Assembly (NCBI GenBank): GCA_028718125.1
Contig: JAQUMN010000020.1
Span: 1 to 59,200 of the forward strand
Source of the DNA: Kiritimatiellia bacterium
GTDB taxonomy: Bacteria; Verrucomicrobiota; Kiritimatiellia; JAAZAB01
Reading direction: 5' to 3'
Length of the DNA: 59,200 bases
Shown one piece after another: positions 1 to 7,506 of this stretch (position 1 is its first letter; every line of letters starts with the position of its first letter). The position numbers and the translations under genes are program-made. The notes beneath the pieces were generated by a model. The model made no database searches. It was given only the letters and a program-made list of their open reading frames with translations, and had not been told where the DNA came from.

Positions 1-2
1 TG

Positions 3-437
3 TCCCGCGAGGCATTTTACGTTTACATGACGACCAACAAGGGACAGACGACGCTGTATATCGGAGTCACGAACAGCCTGGTGCGTCGGGTCCATCAGCA
101 TCGATCTGGTGACGTATCCGGGTTCACGGAACGATTGAACCTGAATCGTCTTGTGGACTACGCGCAGTACAACGATCCGCGGGATGCGATTGCGCGAGAG
201 AAGCAGTTAAAGCGTTGGCGCAGAGAGAAGAAGGAGGCCCTGATCGGAAAGATGAATCCGACGTGGGCGGATTTGGCCGCGAGTGTGCTCGGACTCGGGT
301 CGGCGCCCGCACCGGGGTGGGGAGAGACTGAGATCCCTCGACAAGCTCGGGATGACGGATATGGGCGCCCGGATTCCGCTGGGAGGCGCATCCGTTCTCA
401 ATGTCCTGCCGGCCGGATGGAAAACAGATATGGCTGA
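3..437 (+). CDS. GIY-YIG nuclease domain protein (5' end outside window)
   Basis: Small single-domain GIY-YIG endonuclease of the UvrC N-terminal/homing-nuclease superfamily. The frame is open to the window edge and reads FYVYMTTN followed by TLYIGVT, so the GIY half (here YVY) lies before the first ATG at 27 and the true start is upstream of the window. The YIG half is YIGVT, followed by the Arg-containing helix (LVRRVHQH), the family's catalytic Arg region, and an EKQLKRW stretch typical of these 90-100 aa proteins. The natural domain end is near WADLAASVLG (about codon 97). The remaining 40 or so residues are read-through into a palindromic repeat core (about 331-357) and then antisense-like sequence. 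It adjoins a reductase that has lost its N-terminus. Family identity is confident; biological role is unknown. Confidence 0.8.
   Translation, partial: SREAFYVYMTTNKGQTTLYIGVTNSLVRRVHQHRSGDVSGFTERLNLNRLVDYAQYNDPRDAIAREKQLKRWRREKKEALIGKMNPTWADLAASVLGLGSAPAPGWGETEIPRQARDDGYGRPDSAGRRIRSQCPAGRMENRYG
331..357. repeat. Core of dispersed palindromic repeat (family A), third copy
   Basis: The sequence gagatccctcgacaagctcg and the next seven bases match the conserved core of the longer elements at 6014-6110 and 29177-29305 (GAGATYCCTCGACttcgCTCGGRATGAC). It lies exactly between the end of the GIY-YIG domain and the first recognisable reductase codons. The match is short, so assignment to the family rests on position as well as sequence. 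Confidence 0.6.
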
Positions 438-931
438 CCATCAAACGCTTGGGCGACTTCACGCGCCGGATCCCCTATTTAAAGCCGGGAATAACGGTTA
501 TTCTTAACGGTCCACATGGCGTTTTTACTGCCCGTCATTGTGCGTTGCCAAAGGTGCTTCTGATTGCCGGAGGCATTGGCATCACGCCGATTCGCGCCCT
601 TGCCGAGGAATTGATTGCCGCTGGCCGCGATATCGTGCTGGTTTATGCCAACCGTAATCGGGCCGCCATGGTTTTTGGTCGGGAATTGGATGACTTGGCC
701 CGGACTGCCGCCGGCCGCCTGAGGGTTATTCCGGTCATGAGTGCAGACGCCGGATGGGCAGGTGAGCAGGGCCGGATCGATCGCGACCGGCTTGCGCGGC
801 TGGCGCCCGATATCCGCGAACGCGAGGTTTATCTTTGCGATCCGCCGGCCATGATGAAACTCCTGCGGTCGACACTGGCCGAACTCGGCGTGCCGCGCAT
901 TAGTCTGCATTACGAACGCTTTGCACTTTAA
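356..931 (+). pseudogene. FNR/ferric-reductase-like NAD(P)H:FAD oxidoreductase, 5'-truncated
   Basis: C-terminal part of a flavin/NAD(P)H-dependent electron-transfer enzyme of the ferredoxin-reductase superfamily. The open frame starts just after an in-frame TGA (353-355) and reads WEAHPFSMS, the FAD-contacting HPFS motif. The nucleotide-binding lobe follows with LLIAGGIGITPIRAL, then the CDPPAMM motif, and an end of HYERFAL. The first ATG in frame (401) falls inside the FAD-domain signature, has no convincing ribosome site, and would discard most of the FAD domain. The N-terminal half, often a ferric-reductase-type membrane domain, is missing and replaced by the repeat core and the GIY-YIG ORF. 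It is most simply read as a gene disrupted by an insertion. It could also be a partial gene whose 5' half lies left of the window. Confidence 0.7.
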
Positions 932-951
932 GTCTGTTTAGGCAGTTGTGT

Positions 952-1419
952 TCATATCGGGCATTCAGGGTTGACCCGAATCCGAGCCAATCCGGTGCCG
1001 GACTTATGCGTTTCCTGGGTTATTTTTGCAAAACATTTCGGGCAAATTCCGTGACTGAACGTTGCCTGAGAATGTTTCGAAATATATCCTTCGATCTGTT
1101 CCCAGATATTATTATCGATCTTAATTTGCTTGCAATACGCGCAAATAATCATGAATCCGGAAACAATGCGTTTCTGTTGAAGATACGTGTTGCCGATCAT
1201 CACGAAGGCACAGACAAGGACTCCGATGGACATGACATAGGCGCGCAATATGCCGGACGAGGCCATGGACGCGTCGAAATAAAAGGATAGTATGTCGGAT
1301 TGTTCGCAGGCCCAGATCAGGCAAATTAGCAGCACAAAAACAAGCGCCTGCCATAAAGCGACGTACGCAAACACGTTGGTCCGCTTATTTGATCTAACGC
1401 CGATCCGGATGGCACTCAT
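952..1419 (-). CDS. Two-helix membrane protein with C-terminal CxxC/SHGICPxC domain
   Basis: 155 residues. Two predicted membrane helices (about residues 17-37, ALWQALVFVLLICLIWA, and 60-80) are followed by a cytoplasmic tail with the pattern ICAYCKQIK, W..IEGYI and FSHGICPKC. This tail is a recognisable module usually found at the C-terminus of PAS-containing histidine kinases, diguanylate cyclases and response regulators (I-C-x-x-C-K-x-I-R, then S-H-G-I-C-P-x-C). It probably binds a metal or senses redox through its four cysteines. Here it sits directly on a bare two-helix anchor with no kinase or cyclase, so it may be a stand-alone sensor, a partner subunit or a degenerate remnant. It is transcribed opposite to both neighbours and is likely monocistronic. 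The function is inference. Confidence 0.65.
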   Translation of the reverse strand: MSAIRIGVRSNKRTNVFAYVALWQALVFVLLICLIWACEQSDILSFYFDASMASSGILRAYVMSIGVLVCAFVMIGNTYLQQKRIVSGFMIICAYCKQIKIDNNIWEQIEGYISKHSQATFSHGICPKCFAKITQETHKSGTGLARIRVNPECPI

Positions 1420-1882
1420 AGCCTTTTCCTCTGTGTAAGAGTGTTAATACCTTGAACTGGAGACGATGCGCAAAGTATTTGTTGCTTAGTTTTCTTTTTA
1501 CGCCTCGGCACAGTAAACATCAACACCAAAAGTCGCGGAGTCAAGCCCCATAAGAGGCGATGCTTTACCCGCCGCAGGCGGACCCGGACCGCTGATTAAA
1601 AGCAGCGTTAACGCATTGATTTAATTGATTATTGGGCTTGATTGTGCCTACAGTGTGCCTGTTATTGAAACCATTACGACAGCATGTTGCACACACTCGA
1701 AATAGCCGGGCAGTTGAACCTGTCCGCCGCCGTCTGACATCGCGCTCTATGAAGCACTGAGGGGTAGTTCGGAAGATGAGCCATGCGGGATGCGCGTCAA
1801 GTTTATCCCGCGTTGCGCGGAATGGCGGCTAACAGCCTGGCTGAGCGCAAACACAACCGTATCCACAGGGAACATCATATTC
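1420..1882. other. Intergenic region without a convincing gene
   Basis: This 463-bp region lies between the divergently transcribed CxxC membrane protein and the GntR/LacI hybrid regulator and should hold both promoters. A small GC-rich element (about 1567-1583, cccgccgcaggcgga) resembles the short dispersed repeats elsewhere in the window. An ORF in the regulator's frame can be opened from 1790, but its first 31 residues do not resemble the family. No other feature is seen. Confidence 0.5.
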
Positions 1883-2980
1883 ATGCCGGACGCTTTTCAT
1901 CGCGAATCTTTGCCCGTTCAGTTGGCCCGACACTGGGTATCTCTTATCCAAAGCGGCCGGCTCCCCGTTCCCCTGCCCAGCGAAAGAGTGTTAAGCCGGC
2001 GACTGCATATAAGCCGGAATACACTCCGGACGGCTATGCGTCTTTTGCGCAATCGCGGCCTGTTACGCGGGGCGGCTCTGTACCGCCAAAAATTTTCCCT
2101 GGCGAAACAAGCCGGACTACTGCCGATGCGGCAGCGCACCATTGCGATGCTGGTCCAGCAAGGGCCGGAGACATCTCTGTTTTTAAGCGGAATCGAACGC
2201 GAATTGATCCAGGCCGGCTACACCATGGATCTGATTTTTATGCCCCGCCATGGAGTGAAAGCGCTGGGCGACTGGGCGCGAATCAATATAGCGCCCGGCC
2301 GGTATGCCGCCTGGGCTCTCTGCTCGGTGCCGCGCGTCGTCCAGCAGCGAGCAGTTGAAGCGCGGCTGCCGGCGCTGGTGCTCGGATCCTGTTTCCCCGG
2401 CATCCGTCTGCCGGAATTGGATGTTGACTATCGTGCGGTTTGTCGCCATGCAACGCAATATTTGCTTCGCCTGGGCCGTCGCAACATAGTCCTGGTAACC
2501 CCGCGTCGGGCCTGTGCCGGCGACCGGCTTGGCGAACAGGGATTTAAAGAAATAATCGCATCCGCGCCGGCCAAGAAAATTGGCACTGATATTCTTTATT
2601 ACGATTACACGCCCGCTAGTTTGCAGCCGCTGCTTGACCGCTTCCTGCACCGGCGCCGGCCGCCGCTGGCGTTTCTGGTGGCTAAACCGGCCATGGCGAT
2701 GATGCTCGTCAGCAACCTGCTGCGGCGTGGATTGAATATTCCGGACCAAGCCGCCGTTATTGCCCGTGATTACGACCCGCTTTTCGCATGGCATGATCCG
2801 CCCATTGCCTGTTATGTTGCCGATATGCACCTCTTCGCCCGGCGCAGCGCCCGGGCTTTGCTGCACCTGGCAGAAGCAGGGCGCCTGGACGTTCCCCTTT
2901 CCCCGCTCATACCGCGCCTTGTCTGCGGCGGAACGCTTCCCCATTCACCTCGCCGGCCTGGTTCACAAAAAGGACCATAA
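1883..2980 (+). CDS. GntR-type HTH / LacI-type sensor hybrid transcriptional regulator
   Basis: Regulator of about 365 residues. An N-terminal winged helix of GntR type (LPVQLARHWVSLIQSGRL, PLPSERVLSRRLHISRNTLRTAMRLL) is joined to a C-terminal periplasmic-binding-protein-like sensor of the LacI/GalR type (TIAMLVQQG, GIERELIQAGY, ELDVDYRAVCRHATQYLLRLGRRNIVLV). This architecture is common in Lentisphaerota/Verrucomicrobiota relatives. ATG 1883 is preferred because it begins the recognisable domain and follows AGGGA at 1867-1871; the frame could extend to 1790, giving 396 aa. It lies in tandem with the downstream DapA-family lyase, so it probably controls the 3.1-5.0 kb genes in response to a sugar. 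The ligand cannot be deduced. Confidence 0.8.
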   Translation: MPDAFHRESLPVQLARHWVSLIQSGRLPVPLPSERVLSRRLHISRNTLRTAMRLLRNRGLLRGAALYRQKFSLAKQAGLLPMRQRTIAMLVQQGPETSLFLSGIERELIQAGYTMDLIFMPRHGVKALGDWARINIAPGRYAAWALCSVPRVVQQRAVEARLPALVLGSCFPGIRLPELDVDYRAVCRHATQYLLRLGRRNIVLVTPRRACAGDRLGEQGFKEIIASAPAKKIGTDILYYDYTPASLQPLLDRFLHRRRPPLAFLVAKPAMAMMLVSNLLRRGLNIPDQAAVIARDYDPLFAWHDPPIACYVADMHLFARRSARALLHLAEAGRLDVPLSPLIPRLVCGGTLPHSPRRPGSQKGP

Positions 2981-3093
2981 TAACAGCCTTGAGAACCTTC
3001 CGGATGTTTGCGATCTTTAAAGACAACAAGGCTGCGGTACCCGCCTCGGCGGGCGCCCCGTGGGCGGATCTCTTTGTGTATGTGAACCGCACA

Positions 3094-3114
3094 TTTGCCG
3101 GGAAGCCCGGCAAA
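3094..3114 (+). promoter_or_regulatory. Perfect 9-bp hairpin in the leader of the DapA-family gene
   Basis: TTTGCCGGG, loop AAG and CCCGGCAAA form a perfect stem that ends 14 bases before the ribosome site AGGAGGAG (3129-3136) of the next gene. It could be a terminator/attenuator separating the regulator from the lyase operon, or a translation-modulating structure. A run of A rather than T follows, so on the plus strand it is not a canonical intrinsic terminator. Confidence 0.5.
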
Positions 3115-3139
3115 AAACATTGCAGAACAGGAGGAGATA

Positions 3140-4078
3140 ATGTCAAGGCATTTGCCCCGTGTTAATTCTCTGTTGCCCGGCGGAGTATGGTCGGCTGCGC
3201 CGACGCCGTTTACCGGCCGCATGGAGGTTGATCTTGAAAGCGTGCGACGCATGGTGGACCACCATTTGCGGCTGGGCGTGAAGGGATTGTTTCTCTGCGG
3301 AACCAATGGGGAGGGCCCGTGGATGACCAATGCCCAGAAGCGTCGATTTGTCGGCGCCGTTATTAAGCGGGCACACGGTCGCCTGCCGGTTGCCGTCCAG
3401 GTTACCGATAATTCGGCCGCCCGGATTATGGATAACATCGGCATGGCGCGGGAGGAAGGCGCTGACATCGCCGTGGTGGCCCCGCCCTATTTCCTGGCCA
3501 ACGTTTCTCCGGAGACGATTCGCACGCTGTATTTGGACGTCATCCGCCGCAGTCCGCTGCCGGTCGGCATTTATGACCGCGGCAAATCAAGTTCCGTCGT
3601 TGTGCCGGAGAGCGTCTTGCGCGATATTTACTCTGAGCCGAACGTGGTGGTTATCAAAGACAGCTCCGCGGATCCGGCGCGAATGCGCATTGCCCTTGCA
3701 GCCAAACGCAAGAATCCGGCGCTATGCCTCCTCAACGGCTGGGAATTCAATTGCATTCCATATCTGCAGGCCGGGTTCGACGGCTTGCTGCTGGGGGGCG
3801 GCGTATTTAACGGTTATCTGGCCGGCCATCTTGTTGCCGCCGTGCAAGCCGGCAACCTCAAGCGTGCTGCGCAGTTCCAGGCTGGAATGAACAGGATGAT
3901 GTGGGCGGTTTATGGCGGCAGGAAAATTACCTGCTGGCTCGCCGGCGAAAAACAGCTCCTGGTGCGCATGGGAATATTTAAAACATGGCGCAATTATCCC
4001 GGTTATGCGCTGACCTGCGCCTGCCGGCGGGCAATCGAACGCACGCTGAAACGAGATAAGGAATGGCTTTTGCCATAA
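3140..4078 (+). CDS. Dihydrodipicolinate synthase / N-acetylneuraminate lyase family protein
   Basis: 312-residue class I aldolase-type lyase/synthase of the DapA/NanA superfamily (Schiff-base TIM barrel). Visible motifs are GVKGLFLCGTNGEG (the G-T-x-G-E-x phosphate/keto-acid site), Tyr145 in GIYDRG and the Schiff-base Lys173 in VVVIKDSS. Length is typical of the family. ATG 3140 is chosen because AGGAGGAG lies at 3129-3136. Location with a sugar-type regulator and a PIG-L deacetylase, rather than lysine-biosynthesis genes, favours a catabolic keto-acid or sialic-acid-like aldol substrate over lysine synthesis. It starts a short run with two small coupled genes. Exact substrate is unknown. 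Confidence 0.85.
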   Translation: MSRHLPRVNSLLPGGVWSAAPTPFTGRMEVDLESVRRMVDHHLRLGVKGLFLCGTNGEGPWMTNAQKRRFVGAVIKRAHGRLPVAVQVTDNSAARIMDNIGMAREEGADIAVVAPPYFLANVSPETIRTLYLDVIRRSPLPVGIYDRGKSSSVVVPESVLRDIYSEPNVVVIKDSSADPARMRIALAAKRKNPALCLLNGWEFNCIPYLQAGFDGLLLGGGVFNGYLAGHLVAAVQAGNLKRAAQFQAGMNRMMWAVYGGRKITCWLAGEKQLLVRMGIFKTWRNYPGYALTCACRRAIERTLKRDKEWLLP

Positions 4079-4085
4079 AACATCC

Positions 4086-4553
4086 ATGCCCAAAAAAATA
4101 ATGACCCGCAAAGCGGCGGACAACAAATACCTGCACAAGGACTTTCACTGTGCATTGAATCTGGGTTTGGAGTATGTGCGCAAACACTTCGGCGATGACG
4201 CCGTCCGGGATTATTTGCGCCAGTATGCCCGGTCTTTTCACGCGCCCCTGATCCGTGCTTTGCGCCGCCGGGGGCTCGTTGCCCTGAAAGAGTATTTCCG
4301 GAATATTTATGCCGAGGAAGGCGCGCCGGTGCGGATTAATTGCTCCAGGGATGAGCTGCGCCTGGAAACCGATTATAGTCCTGCCGTCAGGCACATTCGC
4401 CAAAAAGGCTTTGCCGTTTCACCGCTCCATGGCGCAACGGAATTCGCCGTGCACGCCGCCATTTGCGAAGATACGCCGTTTGCTTTTGAATTAGCGCGCT
4501 ATGACCGCAAAATCGGGCGCAGTGTTCAGCGTTTTTACCGGAGGGCGCCATGA
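4086..4553 (+). CDS. Small uncharacterised protein, possibly ATC-hydrolase-like (pair member 1)
   Basis: 155 residues, no signal peptide or membrane helix. It has a helical N-terminal half (ALNLGLEYVRKHFGDDAVRDYLRQYARSF split over two helices) and a C-terminal part with scattered Cys and His (INCSRDE, SPLHGATEFAVH, ICEDTPF). It starts seven bases after the DapA-family stop and its last four bases (ATGA) overlap the start of the next gene, so both are translationally coupled to the lyase. Size and layout resemble the next protein, suggesting two paralogous subunits. There is a weak resemblance to the L-2-amino-thiazoline-4-carboxylate hydrolase family, which I cannot confirm. Confidence 0.6.
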   Translation: MPKKIMTRKAADNKYLHKDFHCALNLGLEYVRKHFGDDAVRDYLRQYARSFHAPLIRALRRRGLVALKEYFRNIYAEEGAPVRINCSRDELRLETDYSPAVRHIRQKGFAVSPLHGATEFAVHAAICEDTPFAFELARYDRKIGRSVQRFYRRAP

Positions 4554-5029
4554 TCGCATGCACGGAATTTATTGCCGCCTACAGCGAGCTGTTCAAGTTC
4601 CTTGAGAAAAAGGGCGGAAAAAAAGCGGTGGCCGATTTCTGGAATTATCTGTCCGATTTATACCTGAAGGCTTCCCTGAAGAAGCTGGTGAAGCTTCACG
4701 GCATTCGCGGCTGCTGGCTGTATTGGGCAAAGGCGTTAAACGAGGAGGCGGCGGACTTTACCATGGAGCTTGATGACAAAGCCGGCATCTTTAAAATCAA
4801 CATGCATTACTGTCCGTCAAAAGGCCGGTTGCTGCATTGGCGCCATCTGAAACCGTACGCCGGTTATTGTCTCCATTGCGATGTTCTTTACCGGCGCATT
4901 TTGGAACCTTTAGGTTATTGTTATGCGGCCGATTTTTCGCAGACGGACAAGGCGCGCTGCTCAGTCGTTATAACCAGGAATGGGCCGGGGCGCGTGCGCT
5001 TGAAACGCTCATCGGCTAAAAACAGGTAA
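4550..5029 (+). CDS. Small uncharacterised protein, coupled to the preceding gene (pair member 2)
   Basis: 159 residues, soluble. The N-terminal half is helical (FIAAYSELFKFLEKKGGKKAVADFW). The central part reads ELDDKAGIFKINMHYCPSKG and the C-terminal part YAGYCLHCDVLYRRILEPLG then GYCYAADF, a Cys-rich arrangement that could hold a catalytic thiol or bind metal. It starts within the stop of the upstream gene (ATGA, 4550-4553) after GGAGGGCG, which shows coupled synthesis and probable complex formation with member 1. The Y-C-x-x-C-D pattern near the end is reminiscent of ATC-hydrolase-like proteins. This is a tentative comparison, not an assignment. Confidence 0.6.
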   Translation: MIACTEFIAAYSELFKFLEKKGGKKAVADFWNYLSDLYLKASLKKLVKLHGIRGCWLYWAKALNEEAADFTMELDDKAGIFKINMHYCPSKGRLLHWRHLKPYAGYCLHCDVLYRRILEPLGYCYAADFSQTDKARCSVVITRNGPGRVRLKRSSAKNR

Positions 5030-5050
5030 TTATCAGTTATGGCCTGTTTT
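5019..5050. terminator. Candidate bidirectional terminator between convergent genes
   Basis: AAAACAGG (5019-5026) and CCTGTTTT (5043-5050) form an inverted repeat with a 16-nt loop, T-rich on both sides. It overlaps the stop of the upstream gene and sits in the 43-bp space between convergent genes, where a shared terminator is expected. The long loop lowers certainty. Confidence 0.4.
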
Positions 5051-5072
5051 GGATTAGGCGCATTATTATTCC

Positions 5073-5906
5073 CTAAAGACAACCCTGTATTCCTGGTTCC
5101 ATCAGTTTCTGGAAATCCGTGGGAGCAACCTGCCGCGAATAAGGAGACTGCTCAAACAGTTCCGCCATGACGACCTTTCCGCCGGCCTTATTTCCGAGCG
5201 ACCGGCAAAGGATCGGACGCGCTTCGTCGGCGCCTTTTTTGAAGCGCTCCAGAAAAGAGAGCAGCCACAGCCTTTTTTCCGCGTCGGAAAGTTTTGCGGC
5301 ATCGAAATCCCTGCGGCCGAGGGACCAGGGGAGCCACTCGTAGAACTGCGTTCGGTGGCATTCCATGACCTTGAGTTTTTTTTCGAGCACGCTGTCGAAT
5401 TCGATGGCCGCGTCGATGCGGAAGGGACGCGGGTCCAGAAAGCTGTCATACAGGTGTCCGTAAACGGGCGTTTTCTCCGGAATCGGAGTGTCCTCGCAGT
5501 TGTGCGGGACCATGACGACATACGCCGTATCGAGCACGAGCTGCGCGGTCGCGCGATGGTCCGGATGATAGTCGCACAGGCGATGGGAGAGAACGACGTC
5601 CGGCTTGAAATTGCGAATCAGGCGGATCATTTTCTCGCGGTTCTTAAGGGTCGCTTCGATCCCGCAGGGATGATCGAGCACCTGATATTCGAAGATGCCG
5701 GACATCTTCCGTGAGGCCGCCGCCTCCTTCTTCCGGGCTTTTACGGTTTCCGCGCGGGAAAGGACAACGTGCCCGGTGTCGCCGTTTGTTGCGGAGACGA
5801 ATTTCACGATGTGGCCGGCTGCCGCCCATTTTATGGCGGTTCCCCCGCAGAGGATGTCGCAGTCGTCGGGATGTGCCGCGATTACCAGAAGTCTTTTCCG
5901 TTCCAT
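5073..5906 (-). CDS. PIG-L/LmbE family N-deacetylase
   Basis: 277-residue zinc-dependent deacetylase of the PIG-L/LmbE family, which removes N-acetyl groups from amino sugars or related conjugates. The metal-binding AHPDD motif is at residues 11-15 and HPDH at 114-117, both intact. Length is at the upper end of the family. No signal peptide is visible, so it acts in the cytoplasm. It is convergent with the DapA-family operon, and together they suggest catabolism of an acetylated amino-sugar derivative; substrate is inference. Nothing is unusual in the coding region, but the upstream space carries a copy of dispersed repeat A. Confidence 0.88.
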   Translation of the reverse strand: MERKRLLVIAAHPDDCDILCGGTAIKWAAAGHIVKFVSATNGDTGHVVLSRAETVKARKKEAAASRKMSGIFEYQVLDHPCGIEATLKNREKMIRLIRNFKPDVVLSHRLCDYHPDHRATAQLVLDTAYVVMVPHNCEDTPIPEKTPVYGHLYDSFLDPRPFRIDAAIEFDSVLEKKLKVMECHRTQFYEWLPWSLGRRDFDAAKLSDAEKRLWLLSFLERFKKGADEARPILCRSLGNKAGGKVVMAELFEQSPYSRQVAPTDFQKLMEPGIQGCL

Positions 5907-6425
5907 GGTTTGTTCCTTGTTTGCTGTCTTCCAAATTATCGCTATTTTTTAGGCAAACTGAAAATTGCCTTTATTGAAAATTCCGGCAATGCGTTTTCCT
6001 TCCAATGGCCCTTAGTACACCGGCTCGTAAGTTCGCTAACGTATTAACCTCAAACATGAGATTCCTCGACTTCGCTCGGAATGACGGACGAAGAGCGAGT
6101 CATGATTGAGGGTTAATATGGCATCAATTCCTGTTTCCGGTCAATGAAAAATCCCGCGTTATTTCCGGAAGAACCGAAAAAGTTAAGGCGCAAACTGGCC
6201 GCCGATGGAGGCCTGCGTTCCCAAGTTGAGAGAATTGAGAAGGTGTTGCAGAAAAGTCGATACATGAATCCTTGTTATTTATTCTAGTGATTTCGTGCTT
6301 TCCTCATCGCGGAAAAGATTCAGAAGAAGCCTGGTCGCAAACCCTGCTTAACTTAGCGCCATTCGGGGCGACCTAATGGCGCTCAAGGACTTGACCTTGC
6401 GCTTCCACAAAGGAACAGCCAGCTT
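5907..6425. other. Intergenic region carrying a repeat A copy
   Basis: 519 bp between the PIG-L gene (leftward) and the end of the AraC gene. The only structure seen is the repeat A copy at 6014-6110. The remaining sequence (6111-6425) has no plausible ORF, RNA gene or strong hairpin that I can recognise. Confidence 0.5.
6014..6110 (+). repeat. Dispersed palindromic repeat, family A
   Basis: The segment beginning ccggctcgtaagttcgctaa (6020) and running through gagattcctcgacttcgctc to GGAATGAC (about 6084) is nearly identical to the reverse complement of 29222-29302. The main difference is a 10-base insertion in the 29-kb copy. A degenerate second arm (gagcgagtcatgattgag, 6093-6110) makes it a hairpin-like element. 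No coding capacity. Confidence 0.85.
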
Positions 6426-7271
6426 TCAGCGAACTACCATCGGGTCAAGAAGCGCGCTCCTGAACTGCGTGGCGGTCAGGCCGGCAAATTGGCGGAAACG
6501 GCGCGAGAAATAGAGCGAGTCATGGAACCCGACTCGTTCCGAAACTTCGCTGATGCGCAGTGATTCTTGCCTCAACAAACGGCAAGCCTCCTGCAGGCGC
6601 AAATTCAAGACATACTGGACCGGCGCCATGCCGATGTACCGGTTCCAGAGCCGTCTGAAATTTGTATACGACAATCCGTGTGTTTGAGACAATGTTTTGA
6701 AATCAAATTCCCGCGTAAAATCATTATTGATCTGCTGAGTGATCGCCTGAATCGCAGGATGGACGGGGATTTGAGTCAGTTCGGATTGACAGTTAAACAG
6801 GCTTTCGACAATCAACCAGTCGCATATCCTGTCCACCCGATCTGTCCATCCATTTTCCTTGCTTCGGGCAAGTTCAGCCCTTGCCAAAGCAAACACCTGC
6901 TTAAAGCGGCGACGGTTACGAACCCCCCAGACACATTGATGTTGTATAGCGGGATATTTTCGATACAATTCGTCGATCAGTTCCCTGTTGTAGCTAGCGA
7001 TCATTTCCTCCCACATTTGCACAGGTCCATATTTTACCTCTGTATTGGCCTCGCTGAAGATGACACAGGGAGGGCGAAGCACGCTCCGGCCGCGATCCAG
7101 GACGATAATTCCCCTGCCTTTAAGAATAAAAGAAAAATAATGTGAAAAACGAGGTGGAGGATGAACTACCCAACACGTCTTACTCGGCATATACCCAAAG
7201 TTGCGAACCGGCAATCGATGGGGATATTGACGGGGCAGATCTTTTAGACAAAACGACCATTTCGGCGTCAT
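6426..7271 (-). CDS. AraC family transcriptional regulator
   Basis: About 281 residues. The N-terminal half is a cupin-like ligand-binding part (HYFSFILKGRGIIVLDRG, RPPCVIFSEA). The C-terminal 100 residues are a double helix-turn-helix AraC/XylS domain: FDFKTLSQTHGLSYTNFRRLW, GMAPVQYVLNLRLQEACRLL and ISEVSERVGFHDSLYFSRRFR, ending with the usual TATQFR. The frame opens with TTG at 7283, but ATG 7271 is the more likely start. It is divergent from the GH2-like glycosidase gene with a 235-bp shared upstream region, as expected for the local activator of the 7.5-15.9 kb glycan genes. Confidence 0.9.
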   Translation of the reverse strand: MTPKWSFCLKDLPRQYPHRLPVRNFGYMPSKTCWVVHPPPRFSHYFSFILKGRGIIVLDRGRSVLRPPCVIFSEANTEVKYGPVQMWEEMIASYNRELIDELYRKYPAIQHQCVWGVRNRRRFKQVFALARAELARSKENGWTDRVDRICDWLIVESLFNCQSELTQIPVHPAIQAITQQINNDFTREFDFKTLSQTHGLSYTNFRRLWNRYIGMAPVQYVLNLRLQEACRLLRQESLRISEVSERVGFHDSLYFSRRFRQFAGLTATQFRSALLDPMVVR

Positions 7272-7355
7272 GAGTCTGACCAAAGTGTGAATTGCCTCGA
7301 TTCGATAAAATATTGCCTTGCAAACGACCTCAAAACCTAAGTTAAATATTACATA

Positions 7356-7378
7356 TCAATGGTCATATTGTCCATTGA
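7356..7378. promoter_or_regulatory. Inverted repeat between AraC and GH2-like genes
   Basis: TCAATGG and CCATTGA form 7-bp arms separated by 9 bases in the AT-rich divergent region (TCAATGGtcatattgtCCATTGA). Spacing and position suit an operator or activator site for the adjacent AraC protein. No experimental motif is known to me. Confidence 0.4.
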
Positions 7379-7506
7379 GAAGGTTGCGTCCGCCGTGATA
7401 TTGTGCGTATTAAATGTTTGGCCACCGTGGCCAGGCAATTAAAGCTTTCGCATACCGGGATACGGGAACAGGCTATATCCCGTCGGAAATTAAAAAAGGC
7501 AAAATT

